Shown: in pieces, positions 33,900-42,725 of the stretch | Layout of the letters: each line of letters begins with the position of its first letter | How positions within the stretch are numbered: position 1 is the stretch's first letter | NCBI RefSeq assembly: GCF_013111185.1 | Contig: NZ_WVRE01000001.1 | Location: 1-64,000 of the forward strand | Direction of reading: 5' to 3' | DNA length: 64,000 nt | From: Ruegeria sp. HKCCD7303 | GTDB lineage: Bacteria > Pseudomonadota > Alphaproteobacteria > Rhodobacterales > Rhodobacteraceae | Translations under genes and position numbers: made by a program | Notes under the pieces: model-generated | Seen by the model: only the letters and a program-made list of their open reading frames with translations | Database searches by the model: none | What the model was told of the DNA's origin: nothing

Positions 33900-35486
33900 T
33901 CAGGACAAGTCTCGGAAAACTTGAAAATCAACGCTCTCATCCCGCCTGAGCAATGAAGTGGGATACTTTCCATCCTCCACGAGTTGGTCAGGTTTGAACC
34001 CCTCTTCCTGATTGCTCAACGAAATAACGAGCTTTCGCGCCCGGTCCAAGTTTCCGTGTTTGGCGTTAAGGCCAATTGCATATCGAAGAGAAGGTTTGAA
34101 GGTTGGTCTGAAACTCAGCGAACGCTCAAAATGCCGAAGGGCAACTTGTTCCATACCCAGCGCCAAAGCAGACCCGCCTAACAGCGCTTCGGGCAAAAAC
34201 TCGAGTGTTGAACCGCGTAACAGTTCTCTTGATCTTTGAGAGGACTCATAAGCTAATTCCAACTCGTGATTGTTTAGTTGTGCAGCAGCAAGTGTCCACC
34301 AGGCGAAAGGGTTTCCAGGGTTCAATTCGACGGCACGTGCAGCGTGGGACAACGCATCGTGAAATCGACCTTCAAGGTAGTTTAAACTGTTCGAAACTAA
34401 CGCAAGAACAATTGAGTTGTTGGGCTCTTTCTCGAGCGCTTGGGACGCGAGTTCGCGGCTTTCTTCAAGAATATTTGCATTCCCGTTTTTGTAGCGTTCG
34501 AAGAACTGGATAACACGAACCTGCGCTCGCCAGGCAAGGTGCGTGGCGTGGGGATCATTGTCATACGCAGAGGCCAACAGGCGGTCAGCGTCATCCGCGC
34601 CCTGTTCGGTCATTGCAAACATACTTGAAATCGCCTTTGAGCTCATCAAAGGAGATCCAGCATTATTGTCGTCGCGACGCTGACTAAATCGATGTCGAAT
34701 GGTCTCTGTGATTTCGAAAACCATTTGCGACATATCTTTGTTTTGTAACGGATTTTCCAGAAGGGACTTGATGATCCGATGTCCCGACCAGATTTGCAGC
34801 CCAAACGGTGCTTCGCGCAGCCTGGCGCGCATGAAAACCCAGCCATTGTCGCTCTGAACAGCGCTCAACGTCAGTTGAAACTCCGGCTCATACTGAGTTT
34901 CGGTTTCTGGTCCAATGACATTTGCACCGATAACTTGATGTAGCATTGTAGAGCATTGGTCCGCCGTCACCTCGGTGAACCAATCGGCCAAAGCGTTTGG
35001 GCCGGGCAGTGTTTCGATGGCTAAAGTGATTGTAGGTGGCTTCACCGATGGTTCAGGAGCGCTCGCCGGCCGCAATGGAACCACATTTTGATCGACTGAG
35101 CGGCTCGACCGTTCCAATGAAAGCCAGTTTTCGAATTCGGGATCACGTATATCAATCCCTTCAGCGAACTCTCCGAAATTGCTGTCATCGATCCGTATTT
35201 CGTTAAGTTTCAAAGACACTCTGAGCTTTGTCGAAGTCACAAGCGCTGCTTGAGCGCCAAGCGACTTTTTGCACTGATATACCGCCTGACGAAGACTACC
35301 TGCGCCCTGATTTTTGCCCCGGTCACTCCACAATTTGTCTTGCAGCCACACCCTTTCGCGACTTCCATTAGGAGAAGTGAGCAGCAGCAGCAAAAGGCCA
35401 CAGACCTTCGCCGATCTGGGCGTAAGATCAATGCCTTGGTCGGTCTCTAACCGAAATGGGCCCGTTATATGGGCGACAATACTCAC
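33900..35486 (-). CDS. SARP/BTAD-type transcriptional regulator with TPR repeats
   Basis: 528 residues from GTG 35486 (GAGAGG ten bases ahead; a GTG at 35519 would add 11 residues). The N-terminal winged-helix of the OmpR/SARP type spans about residues 1-90 (ITGPFRLE, LTPRSAKVCGLLLLLLTSPNGSRERVWLQDKLWSDR, GSLRQAVYQCKKSLG). A middle region resembles adenylate-cyclase-associated or CadC-like sensor segments, and TPR-like helical repeats follow (about 290-500: EKEPNNSIVLALVSNSLNYLEGRFHDALSHAARAVELNPGNPFAWWTLAAAQL). It is divergent from the haloperoxidase-like/subtilase operon and lies 100 bases after the end of the SGNH-trypsin gene, so it probably controls this locus. Confidence 0.82.
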   Translation of the reverse strand: MSIVAHITGPFRLETDQGIDLTPRSAKVCGLLLLLLTSPNGSRERVWLQDKLWSDRGKNQGAGSLRQAVYQCKKSLGAQAALVTSTKLRVSLKLNEIRIDDSNFGEFAEGIDIRDPEFENWLSLERSSRSVDQNVVPLRPASAPEPSVKPPTITLAIETLPGPNALADWFTEVTADQCSTMLHQVIGANVIGPETETQYEPEFQLTLSAVQSDNGWVFMRARLREAPFGLQIWSGHRIIKSLLENPLQNKDMSQMVFEITETIRHRFSQRRDDNNAGSPLMSSKAISSMFAMTEQGADDADRLLASAYDNDPHATHLAWRAQVRVIQFFERYKNGNANILEESRELASQALEKEPNNSIVLALVSNSLNYLEGRFHDALSHAARAVELNPGNPFAWWTLAAAQLNNHELELAYESSQRSRELLRGSTLEFLPEALLGGSALALGMEQVALRHFERSLSFRPTFKPSLRYAIGLNAKHGNLDRARKLVISLSNQEEGFKPDQLVEDGKYPTSLLRRDESVDFQVFRDLS

Positions 35487-35652
35487 AATGCCACAGCCTC
35501 TCGAACTAAATTGCAGCACTCAGAAATCACAGCGCTTAGGATCGGCTACCGTTATTAATGCGTCAAAAATGCCACCGCGCAAGAGCTGCAGCATTGACTC
35601 ACTCAATTTTGCGCTGACTGTTGTTAAGCTTAGCAGCTCAGGGGGGATTGTT

Positions 35653-36843
35653 ATGACACGTATGACAGGGCCGGGTACCGGGCCTGGAACCGGACCGGGC
35701 ACGGGCCCCGGAACCGGACCGGGTGCAGGTAGTGCTGGTGACGTTGGTCTGGCAGGCGAGGTTTTTATCAGCAGGCACGCGGGCTCACCTGCGTCCCCGC
35801 TTCTGAGCGCCGCGCTAAATACATCTCGTGACGGCTTGATTAACTATTGGACTGGTCGTGGCAGTCCGGTGACTCCGTTCCCGACTGACGCGACTTACTT
35901 GGAGCACGTCCGAAACCCAACCAAGGCGATGATCCTCGATAGCGAATTGCGCAGCCGCTTGGCTGTTCTGGGGGCGACCAACGAAGGTGGCGGCTTCACC
36001 GATGGCAAAGCCAAACTTGTGTATTTGCATGACGTTGAAGGGACCCCAAAGTCTCAGATGTTGGTCAATATCAAACGACCTAGAGAAGAGTATTTTGAAG
36101 ATCAGTTGCGTTGGGTCCGTGCATATGCCGACCTGAGGGCCGACCGGATACCAGAAATTCAGGTTCAATTGAGCGATATGCTGTCTTTCTTTGGTGCACA
36201 TGCATATCTGGACAACGGGCGCCGCAGTAAAACGCTTTTGTATTTGTCCGTTACACTTTCAGTCGCAATCCATGTGGCTGCATTGATGAAGTACAACCTT
36301 CGCCAAAAACGCCCAATAGACTATGCTGCTGAAGTTCAGCCAATTATTCAAACCCCTGATCATTCGACTTTTCCGGCCGGTCATTCGATCGAAGCATTTG
36401 CGGTGGCCACGGTTTTACATCGTTTCATGAAGCGCTCACTTGCTGGCGACATCGGGAAAGTAAAATTCGGGACAGAGGAAGCCCCATTACCTTTCCTGTT
36501 GGCCCATCGGATCGGAGTAAACCGAGTTGTTTCTGGGGTGCATTTCCCAATTGATTGCCGAGCAGGCGCTTATATCGGCGTCATTCTAGGAGAGTTGATC
36601 TACAATCTGGGGGCAAGTGCTTGTGAAGACGCGAACGACCCAAAAGCCGAAGCGCCGCGGAAACTCAGAGTTCAGAAATCAAATCCCAGAAGGTATTGGG
36701 GCTATTCAGACAGCACGCCGGATTTTCTTCCGAGTGAGTTTTTAGAACTGTCCCAAGAAAAAGATGTGACCGAACTAAAAGGCGGCTTCGCTCCGCTATC
36801 CATAGCGCGTCACCTTTGGAATGAAGCAAATCAGGAGTGGTGA
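35653..36843 (+). CDS. PAP2/vanadium haloperoxidase-like phosphatase
   Basis: 396 residues. The three PAP2/haloperoxidase motifs are present: KYNLRQKRP (Kx6RP, about residue 213), FPAGHSIEAF (PSGH-type, about 239) and HRIGVNRVVSGVHFPID (SRx5HxxxD-type with the Arg and both key residues, about 285-301). Together they bind phosphate or vanadate. The protein lacks obvious membrane spans, so it is a soluble member. The N-terminus is a run of Pro-Gly-Thr-Gly repeats coded by a 12-base tandem repeat. ATG 35653 follows GGGGGG; earlier in-frame codons overlap the divergent regulator gene. It is followed after one base by the subtilase. Confidence 0.82.
   Translation: MTRMTGPGTGPGTGPGTGPGTGPGAGSAGDVGLAGEVFISRHAGSPASPLLSAALNTSRDGLINYWTGRGSPVTPFPTDATYLEHVRNPTKAMILDSELRSRLAVLGATNEGGGFTDGKAKLVYLHDVEGTPKSQMLVNIKRPREEYFEDQLRWVRAYADLRADRIPEIQVQLSDMLSFFGAHAYLDNGRRSKTLLYLSVTLSVAIHVAALMKYNLRQKRPIDYAAEVQPIIQTPDHSTFPAGHSIEAFAVATVLHRFMKRSLAGDIGKVKFGTEEAPLPFLLAHRIGVNRVVSGVHFPIDCRAGAYIGVILGELIYNLGASACEDANDPKAEAPRKLRVQKSNPRRYWGYSDSTPDFLPSEFLELSQEKDVTELKGGFAPLSIARHLWNEANQEW
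35671..35727 (+). repeat. 12-base tandem repeat coding for PGTG units
   Basis: Almost five copies of a degenerate 12-base unit of the type CCGGGNACCGGN. They encode a flexible Pro-Gly-Thr-Gly tract near the N-terminus of the haloperoxidase-like protein. Synonymous differences between units indicate selection for the peptide rather than a very recent expansion; copy number could still vary between strains. Confidence 0.7.
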
Positions 36844-36844
36844 T

Positions 36845-39001
36845 ATGGGAAAACCCACTTCATCACCTTCCAGCTTGTTGCAGCCTGACTATTCCGACCC
36901 CTACGTGGATTGGTGGGCCTTGGCAGAAGGCAGCAGGACACAACGCTCCGACGACTGCACCCGGATCGACATTCAGCCGTTAGAGCGGAACATCTTTGGC
37001 TTGCACGATAAGAAAAAGCGCAAAATTGAAGTTCCTTTACCCGAAGGCGCGACCAACACGGATTTCAGTCCCAATGCTTGGGAGTCCTGGGAAGCCAACG
37101 CGGAAGATTACCCCCATATACGCACCGATGACGTTATTCTGGGAGTGATTGATACAAGTTTTGCACTGGGCCAGAAACGGCTTCGGTTTGAGAACGGACA
37201 GTCGCGGTTGTTGGCGGCCTGGCTGCAAGGCGCAGATGCCCGCAAAAAAGGTGCGCGGCATCTTCCGTTCGGGCGCGAATTTTCAACGGTTCAGATCGAA
37301 GCAGAACTTCGCAAACACAGCGGCGGAGACTTGAAGAACCCTTTGAATCAGGAAAGCTTTAACCGTGCGACTGGGGCTGTAGACGCGGATAAGCCAAGTT
37401 GGGAAGGCGCCAAAGAACTTCAACTTTCTGCCTCTCATGGTACGCATATTCTTGATGTGGCGGGTGGAATAAACCCAGGCGCGCTGGGCGCGAGTTTGGA
37501 CGATGGGCGCCCACGTTGCCATTTGGTGGCTATATCCTTGCCACCACTTTTCCTTCACGGTCACGCGGGGAACTTTCTACAATATCATGCAGTTCTGGGT
37601 TTGATCCGAATTATTCGCCTCGCTGATGCAATTTCCGCGGCCAAACACAAAGCTAAGTGTCCTGGTTTTGACGCAGATCACCAGTTTCCTGTTGTTGTGA
37701 ACTTTTCATTCGGTTTTGAAGCCGGGCCGAAAGATGGTTCATTGGAGATGGAACAGGTGATCCGCAACGAAATTCGCAATAGGGCCTGTGATTTTGACGA
37801 TGACGCGCCGTTGAAGAACCGCAAACGGAAATGTAGGCCACGGAAGGTGAAGACCTTCGTCAACATGCCGGCAGGGAACTCTAACCTGATGCGTGTTTCG
37901 GGGCGTGATCTGGTCAAACCGGACGGTCATGAGCCTTTCGAAGTTATTGTGCAGCCCAGCGATCATTCCTCAACCTATGTCGAGTTCTGGTCAGAACCTT
38001 TCAACAAGAGTTCTGGTTACTTGGAGCGGCTTGAACTTCAAATCGATCTTCCCGACGGCCGAAAAATTCCAATCGGTCTAAAAAACCCAGGGCGCGGAGC
38101 TCCGGAAGTGCGGCAAATAAGTTCGCCGGACAATTCAGCTCAGATCGGGCGGGTCTACTATAATCTGAACCAGTCGCCTTTGCGCGCTAAGGATCAAGTT
38201 AGATTGCGTGTTGTTGTTGCCCTTGCGCCGACTTTGGTTTTTTTCCCGATGAAAAACCAACGCCGGAACACAACGGTAAAGCTTGCCCCCGCTGGTCGTT
38301 GGAAATTTACTTTCAAAGGGATAAAAAACACTCTGCGATTTGACGCATACATTCAGGCTGATCTGTTTGGCGGTCCGTTGCCGCAAAACGCAAGGCGCGC
38401 GTATTTCGACCACAGGCTTTACCGCGACTACCTGGAAAGCGGACATGTGCGTGACAGCTATTCGTATTGCGAACCTGACAAACCGCTTGATAACGGGCCA
38501 ATCAGCCGGGTGGGAACCCATAACGCGCTCGCTTCAACCCCCTATGTTTCTATGATTGGAGGGTATCGCAACTCTGACGGTCGTCCGGCGACATACTCTG
38601 CCACCGGGTATCACGCCCCGCCTGCGTTCAATAGTCAATCGGATGTTGATGTTATTTTCCCGTGCGACGACAGTGACACAAAATCAGGCATCCTGGGGGC
38701 CGGGCCTCGGGACGGCGCGGCGCTGGCGATGAACGGAACCAGCGTTGCGACGGCGCTCAGTTCGCGGATGATGATTGATTGCCTGTTGACCGACCCTGAC
38801 GCTGAACTTGGGCAGCCGTGGCTTCAAACACAAGCGCGCAATTACGCGAATGAGGGTCGTCCCGAACACTACAAGCATGCTGCGCCATTGAAAGCAGGGG
38901 CTGGGCATCTGCCATATCCCGCTAGCTATTGCGACGTCGGCGCAGGAGTGGGAATGCGCGCTCGCAGAGGTGGGCGTGGCATTACCAAATTGAATTTCTA
39001 G
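36845..39001 (+). CDS. Subtilisin-like (S8) serine protease, no signal peptide
   Basis: 718 residues. Catalytic triad motifs: Asp in ILGVIDTSFALG (about 100), His in SASHGTHILDVAGGI (about 197) and Ser in AMNGTSVATALSSRM (about 630), with FVNMPAGNSN (about 340) supplying the oxyanion Asn region. About 430 residues separate His and Ser, roughly double the usual, and the insert (about 360-540) looks like a beta-sandwich domain. No export signal, so probably cytoplasmic, unlike most S8 enzymes. It starts one base after the stop of the haloperoxidase-like gene and must be co-expressed. Confidence 0.85.
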   Translation: MGKPTSSPSSLLQPDYSDPYVDWWALAEGSRTQRSDDCTRIDIQPLERNIFGLHDKKKRKIEVPLPEGATNTDFSPNAWESWEANAEDYPHIRTDDVILGVIDTSFALGQKRLRFENGQSRLLAAWLQGADARKKGARHLPFGREFSTVQIEAELRKHSGGDLKNPLNQESFNRATGAVDADKPSWEGAKELQLSASHGTHILDVAGGINPGALGASLDDGRPRCHLVAISLPPLFLHGHAGNFLQYHAVLGLIRIIRLADAISAAKHKAKCPGFDADHQFPVVVNFSFGFEAGPKDGSLEMEQVIRNEIRNRACDFDDDAPLKNRKRKCRPRKVKTFVNMPAGNSNLMRVSGRDLVKPDGHEPFEVIVQPSDHSSTYVEFWSEPFNKSSGYLERLELQIDLPDGRKIPIGLKNPGRGAPEVRQISSPDNSAQIGRVYYNLNQSPLRAKDQVRLRVVVALAPTLVFFPMKNQRRNTTVKLAPAGRWKFTFKGIKNTLRFDAYIQADLFGGPLPQNARRAYFDHRLYRDYLESGHVRDSYSYCEPDKPLDNGPISRVGTHNALASTPYVSMIGGYRNSDGRPATYSATGYHAPPAFNSQSDVDVIFPCDDSDTKSGILGAGPRDGAALAMNGTSVATALSSRMMIDCLLTDPDAELGQPWLQTQARNYANEGRPEHYKHAAPLKAGAGHLPYPASYCDVGAGVGMRARRGGRGITKLNF

Positions 39002-39024
39002 GGTGGGTTGGTTGGAGCATTTGG

Positions 39025-39587
39025 ATGAAGATACCAACAGATATGCCCGACCTCAAAGGCTTCCGTTTTCCACGCGCTTTGATCGCGTATGTGATCTGGG
39101 CGTATCATCGGTTTTCTTTTAGTACGGCTGACGTTGAAGACCTGCATGCCGAACGCCGTGTGGCCGCCAGTCGGGAAACCGTTCGGCTTTGGGTGAACCG
39201 GTTTGGCCGCCCTTTTGCGAGTTGCATCAAACGTGACCGTCCCGGGCATAGTGACAAGTGGCATCTGGATATGGCAACACGCTTGATCTTCTGGTCCAGA
39301 AGCAGCGCAATGCAAAGGCAGCCAGGCGATTTCTACAGCGTTTCAAAAGTGCATATGAAGACCCGCTTGTTGTCATATCGGACAAGTTGCGCGGCTATTT
39401 CGAGCCGGTAAAGAGTCTTGCGCCGTCAGCCAAATACCGATCCCACAAAGTGTTGAGCAACCGTGCAGAACAAACGCATCTAACTGGCCGAAAACGACAG
39501 AAGATCGTGGGACGGTTCAAGTTACCGTCGCAAGCTCAGAGATTTCTGGCAGCTCAAGATCATAGAAACGCGCAGCGGTCTGACTGA
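39025..39587 (+). pseudogene. IS6-family transposase relic
   Basis: The N-terminal half reads LKGFRFPRALIAYVIWAYHRFSFSTADVEDLHAERRVAASRETVRLWVNRFG to DKWHLD, typical of the IS6 group related to IS6100. At that point the frame shifts and resumes at NTLDLLVQKQRNAKAARRFL, so the stretch with the first catalytic Asp context (from DEVVI to the RAVDxDG region) is deleted. It continues through ISDKLRGYFEPVKSL, NRAEQTHL and RFKLPSQAQRFLAAQ until about 39570, where it abuts the 3' end of the lactonase gene. Non-functional. No inverted repeats were identified at its ends. Confidence 0.75.
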
Positions 39588-40428
39588 ACACTGCCGAGTG
39601 CACCTCAGCGGGCACCAGATCGTGGTAAGCCTGCATCAGAGAGGCGTAGTCACCGTAGAGCTTGTCGACCGGGAAGTTTGAACCGAACATGACTCGATTC
39701 GCTCCGAACTGGGCAAGGCACTCATCCACAATTGGGCGTACGCTTTCCGCGGTCCATTTGTGGTCGAACATGCCCAGGCCAGACAATTTACATGAGACAT
39801 GCGGCAGATCAGACAGCGCATGCAGTCTCTGAGCCCAGTCGTTCAGGCCTGCCGCGCTGCGATCATGCGGTGAGCCTGCGTGACACAGCGCGATCCGCGT
39901 GTTCGGCGCCCGTGCTAGAATTCGAGCGGTTTTTTCGATCAGTTCAGGGATGAGTTGCAGATCAAAGCTGAGACCCCGCCGCCCTGCTTCCTGCAAGCCG
40001 ATCAGAAAACGTGGGTCGTCGAGTAGGGTATTGGTGCCTGTCTGCGCGTCCTCTCCGGGTGCGCGGCCAACGATCTGGCGCACGCCGCGAACAGTCGGGA
40101 GGGTCTGAAACCTGTCGAGTTGGGCGGGCAGGTCGGTTGAGGTCAGGTCACAAAACACAACCTGCGCCATCGGCCAATCTGGATTGGCATCGGCAACGGA
40201 TTGGACCCACCGAGCTTCGTCCAGACCGTTTTCGGCCCCAACTTGAATATGGACCGAAGCGCGGACACTGCTGGGTGCGGCCTCGGACCGGAATTCATCT
40301 AGCAGGTAGTCCCGCTGGATTGGCGTCGGGTCGCCAAAGAACCTATCCACACCGCGCGCCATCAGCCAAGGGTAGTGCACTGTCTCAAGGTCCCATAGGT
40401 GGTGATGCGCGTCGACACAGCCAATCAT
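39517..40428 (-). CDS. Amidohydrolase-family lactonase (COG3618)
   Basis: 303 residues of the amidohydrolase 2 type that includes L-fucono-, L-rhamnono- and 4-sulfomuconolactonases. Motifs: CVDAHHHLWD (metal ligands), VRGVRQIVG, ALCHAGSP, HVSCKLSGLGMFD and VMFGSNFPVDK (last Asp ligand region is FGSNFP). Opens the lactone of a sugar-like or aromatic acid. ATG 40428 overlaps the upstream stop (ATGA). After the conserved end ARFYDLE the last dozen residues (PEISELATVT) are read through antisense IS6 relic sequence, so the native C-terminus may have been replaced. Second gene of a leftward pair with a SnoaL protein. Confidence 0.82.
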   Translation of the reverse strand: MIGCVDAHHHLWDLETVHYPWLMARGVDRFFGDPTPIQRDYLLDEFRSEAAPSSVRASVHIQVGAENGLDEARWVQSVADANPDWPMAQVVFCDLTSTDLPAQLDRFQTLPTVRGVRQIVGRAPGEDAQTGTNTLLDDPRFLIGLQEAGRRGLSFDLQLIPELIEKTARILARAPNTRIALCHAGSPHDRSAAGLNDWAQRLHALSDLPHVSCKLSGLGMFDHKWTAESVRPIVDECLAQFGANRVMFGSNFPVDKLYGDYASLMQAYHDLVPAEVHSAVFSQTAARFYDLELPEISELATVT

Positions 40429-41426
40429 GTCCGTGGTACCTTCGCCATACGGGCCAGAATATCGACCCCCTGTTGTTTCCAGAAATGCAGCAGGTCGATG
40501 AAAATCCAATTCTCGGCCAGTTTGTCACCGTCGCGTCGATATATGTCGATAACTCGGAATTCACCGGCCTTGTCGGTGGCGGGCATGCCCATGAACCCGC
40601 CGGTGGGTCGCGCCGTGAAATTCGGCCAGCCGAAAAAACCACCATAGTGACCCTCAGCCATGCGGCAGATATGTTTGGTCTTTGAGCGGTCCGTGAAGGA
40701 TGCGCGAAACGGGCCCGAGTGCTGCTTTGCATAGCGCTCGATCGTATAAGTCGCACCGATCCCGGCAGGACCCCACCAGATCATGTCTTCGCACCATGTC
40801 TGGTGCAATTCGTCCACAAGGCTCAGGCCGCTGTTCCATTGGCCCAGATCGGAAATCATGGCATTAATCGTGCCGAGCGTTTTCTTGCCCTCTTCGGCGG
40901 GCTGCGGGCCAAACATCAGCCCGTCATGCGTCATCGGTCCGGGTTGAACAAGATGGGCTGCGGTCTGTGGTGGGAAGGGCTGAAGCCCGGCCTGCATCAT
41001 GAGGTGAGGGATGTCGAAATACATCGCCGTCTCGCTGATTTTGCCATTATCTACCTTGTTGAATTCGCAGTAGCGCAGAAACGCCATCTTGCCTGTTGGG
41101 GCGATACCCAGCCACTCATTGTTAAAAAGGCCCATGAGGTGACCCATCGACACGACCCAGATAGAGCTGAACCCGTCGATCTCGTTTTTACCGGCCATGA
41201 ACACGTCCATCCGACGTTGCAGGTGCTCTAGGCTGTGCTTCAGAGGGTGCCAGAATTTCTGGGCCACATCTTCAGAGCCGTGCAGTTCATCAAACGGATG
41301 GAATCCGCGCCACAGGTAGTCTTTCGCGCAGTAGTTAGACATCGTGTCAGTGACATCCGCTTCATCTGCGTTGCCTAGCGCCTCGTAGTACTCAAGAACG
41401 ATCGTTTTTTCGGCATCGTAAGACAT
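40425..41426 (-). CDS. SnoaL-like protein, two NTF2-type domains (first of five in the locus)
   Basis: 333 residues made of two SnoaL/NTF2-like halves. Each half has the characteristic end: [30 protein letters not shown] (about residues 100-130) and GGFMGMPATDKAGEFRVIDIYRRDGDKLAENWIFIDLLHFWKQQGVDILARM (about 275-325). SnoaL-fold proteins act as cyclases, hydrolases or isomerases on small carbonyl compounds, but many are only named by fold. ATG 41426 is used; there is no strong ribosome binding site. It is divergent from the ABC importer and shares its control region. Confidence 0.8.
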   Translation of the reverse strand: MSYDAEKTIVLEYYEALGNADEADVTDTMSNYCAKDYLWRGFHPFDELHGSEDVAQKFWHPLKHSLEHLQRRMDVFMAGKNEIDGFSSIWVVSMGHLMGLFNNEWLGIAPTGKMAFLRYCEFNKVDNGKISETAMYFDIPHLMMQAGLQPFPPQTAAHLVQPGPMTHDGLMFGPQPAEEGKKTLGTINAMISDLGQWNSGLSLVDELHQTWCEDMIWWGPAGIGATYTIERYAKQHSGPFRASFTDRSKTKHICRMAEGHYGGFFGWPNFTARPTGGFMGMPATDKAGEFRVIDIYRRDGDKLAENWIFIDLLHFWKQQGVDILARMAKVPRT

Positions 41427-41487
41427 TATCAATTTCTTTCAGTGCTTTAACTGTTGCAACAGAACAGTTTATGGGGGGCAAATTCGC

Positions 41488-41507
41488 TTTTGCATGCGCA
41501 TGCAAAA
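41488..41507. promoter_or_regulatory. LacI-type operator O1
   Basis: Perfect 20-base palindrome TTTTGCATGCGCATGCAAAA with the central CG typical of LacI-family sites. It lies between the leftward SnoaL-lactonase pair and the importer operon and six bases before the likely -35 box. The LacI-family gene at 50921 is the probable binder. Confidence 0.75.
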
Positions 41508-41512
41508 AAAGC

Positions 41513-41542
41513 TTGCCAGATGTTTCTTTTGTTGTCTATGCT
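41513..41542 (+). promoter_or_regulatory. Likely promoter of the importer operon
   Basis: TTGCCA (41513-41518) and TATGCT (41537-41542) with an 18-base spacer, ahead of the ATPase gene. It is bracketed by operators O1 and O2, as expected for a repressed promoter. The prediction is by eye. Confidence 0.45.
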
Positions 41543-41545
41543 TTT

Positions 41546-41559
41546 TGCAAACGTATGCA
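41546..41559. promoter_or_regulatory. LacI-type operator O2
   Basis: TGCAAACGTATGCA, an imperfect palindrome with central CG and half-sites TGCAAA/TGCATA, similar to O1 (TGCATG half-sites). Its centre is 55 bases from that of O1, about five helical turns, and it lies just downstream of the -10 element. Confidence 0.6.
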
Positions 41560-41583
41560 TTACGACCCGCAGGGAGGGACTCA

Positions 41584-42630
41584 ATGGCCGAGATTCAACT
41601 TCGCAACGTTGGCAAGCGTTGGGGTTCGTTTGTCGGGGTCGACAATTTCGATCTAACGATTTCCGACAAAGAGTTTCTGGTTCTTCTCGGCCCATCAGGC
41701 TGTGGCAAAACGACGACCATGCGCATGATCGCCGGACTAGAGGACGCCAGTGAAGGTGACATTCTGATTGACGGTACCCGGGTCAACGATATGGAGCCCA
41801 AGGATCGTGACGTCGCGATGGTGTTCCAGTCGTACGCTCTGTATCCGAACATGAACGTCTACGAAAATATCCGGTTCCCGCTGAAAGTCCGCGGCATCGA
41901 CCCGTCTACGCATGACGAAAAAGTGCGTCGCGCATCCGCCATGGTCGAACTGGACGACTTCCTGCATCGCAAGCCAGCAGAATTGTCGGGAGGTCAGCGC
42001 CAGCGTGTTGCGCTTGCCCGTGCCATTGTTCGCGAACCCAATGTGTTCCTAATGGACGAACCGCTGTCCAACCTTGATGCCAAGCTACGCGTGTCCACTC
42101 GGGCACAGATCAAAAACCTAAGCCACGAATTGGCGGTGACCACAATTTACGTCACCCACGACCAGATCGAAGCGATGACGCTTGCCGATCGCGTGGTTGT
42201 CATGAAACAAGGCGTCGTGCAGCAAGTGGGTAGCCCGACCGAAATTTACGACACCCCGGCCAATACCTTTGTGGCCAGTTTTATCGGCAACCCGGCCATG
42301 AACCTGATGGAAGGCCAAGTCCGCAACGGCACGTTTCTAGCCGACCACGTGGAAATCGCGAATATCAACGCACCTGACGGTCCTCTTACGCTCGGCTTCC
42401 GTGCGGAAGACGCCACGCTTGCCGAAGACGGGCGGGGGCAAATCAATGCTCCGATCTATACCCAGGAGTTGCTGGGCGACGCGACGATGATCTCGGTCCG
42501 CGTTGGTGGAGCGCTGGTGTCCGTGAAGGCCAACAAGAATTTTCGGGCTGAAATTGACGACATGGTGTCGATCTCGGTGCCGGTCGAAATCTGTCATCTG
42601 TTTGACGGCCAAACCGGCGAACGGATCTGA
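41584..42630 (+). CDS. ABC importer ATPase, sugar/polyol type (MalK/UgpC-like)
   Basis: 348 residues. Walker A GPSGCGKTT, Q-loop FQSYALYPNMNVYENI, signature LSGGQRQRVALARA, Walker B VFLMDEPLSNLD and H-loop YVTHDQIEAMTLADR are all present. A C-terminal TOBE-type domain (about 240-348) follows, as in carbohydrate importer ATPases. AGGGAGG precedes ATG 41584; the longer in-frame start overlaps the operators and is rejected. First gene of the importer operon, before the binding protein and two permeases, and so the energising subunit at the inner membrane. Confidence 0.93.
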   Translation: MAEIQLRNVGKRWGSFVGVDNFDLTISDKEFLVLLGPSGCGKTTTMRMIAGLEDASEGDILIDGTRVNDMEPKDRDVAMVFQSYALYPNMNVYENIRFPLKVRGIDPSTHDEKVRRASAMVELDDFLHRKPAELSGGQRQRVALARAIVREPNVFLMDEPLSNLDAKLRVSTRAQIKNLSHELAVTTIYVTHDQIEAMTLADRVVVMKQGVVQQVGSPTEIYDTPANTFVASFIGNPAMNLMEGQVRNGTFLADHVEIANINAPDGPLTLGFRAEDATLAEDGRGQINAPIYTQELLGDATMISVRVGGALVSVKANKNFRAEIDDMVSISVPVEICHLFDGQTGERI

Positions 42631-42648
42631 AAGTAGCCCCGCAAATCA

Positions 42649-42665
42649 CCGGGGATCAGCCCCGG
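42649..42665 (+). promoter_or_regulatory. Hairpin between ATPase and binding-protein genes
   Basis: CCGGGG-ATCAG-CCCCGG, a six-pair GC stem without T-run in the 95-base gap. It could stabilise the binding-protein mRNA after processing, as in many importer operons. Confidence 0.35.
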
Positions 42666-42725
42666 GGCCCGAACTTTGTGCGCGACAGGGGCGCGCACGA
42701 CACTTCAGAGAAACAGGGAGATGAG

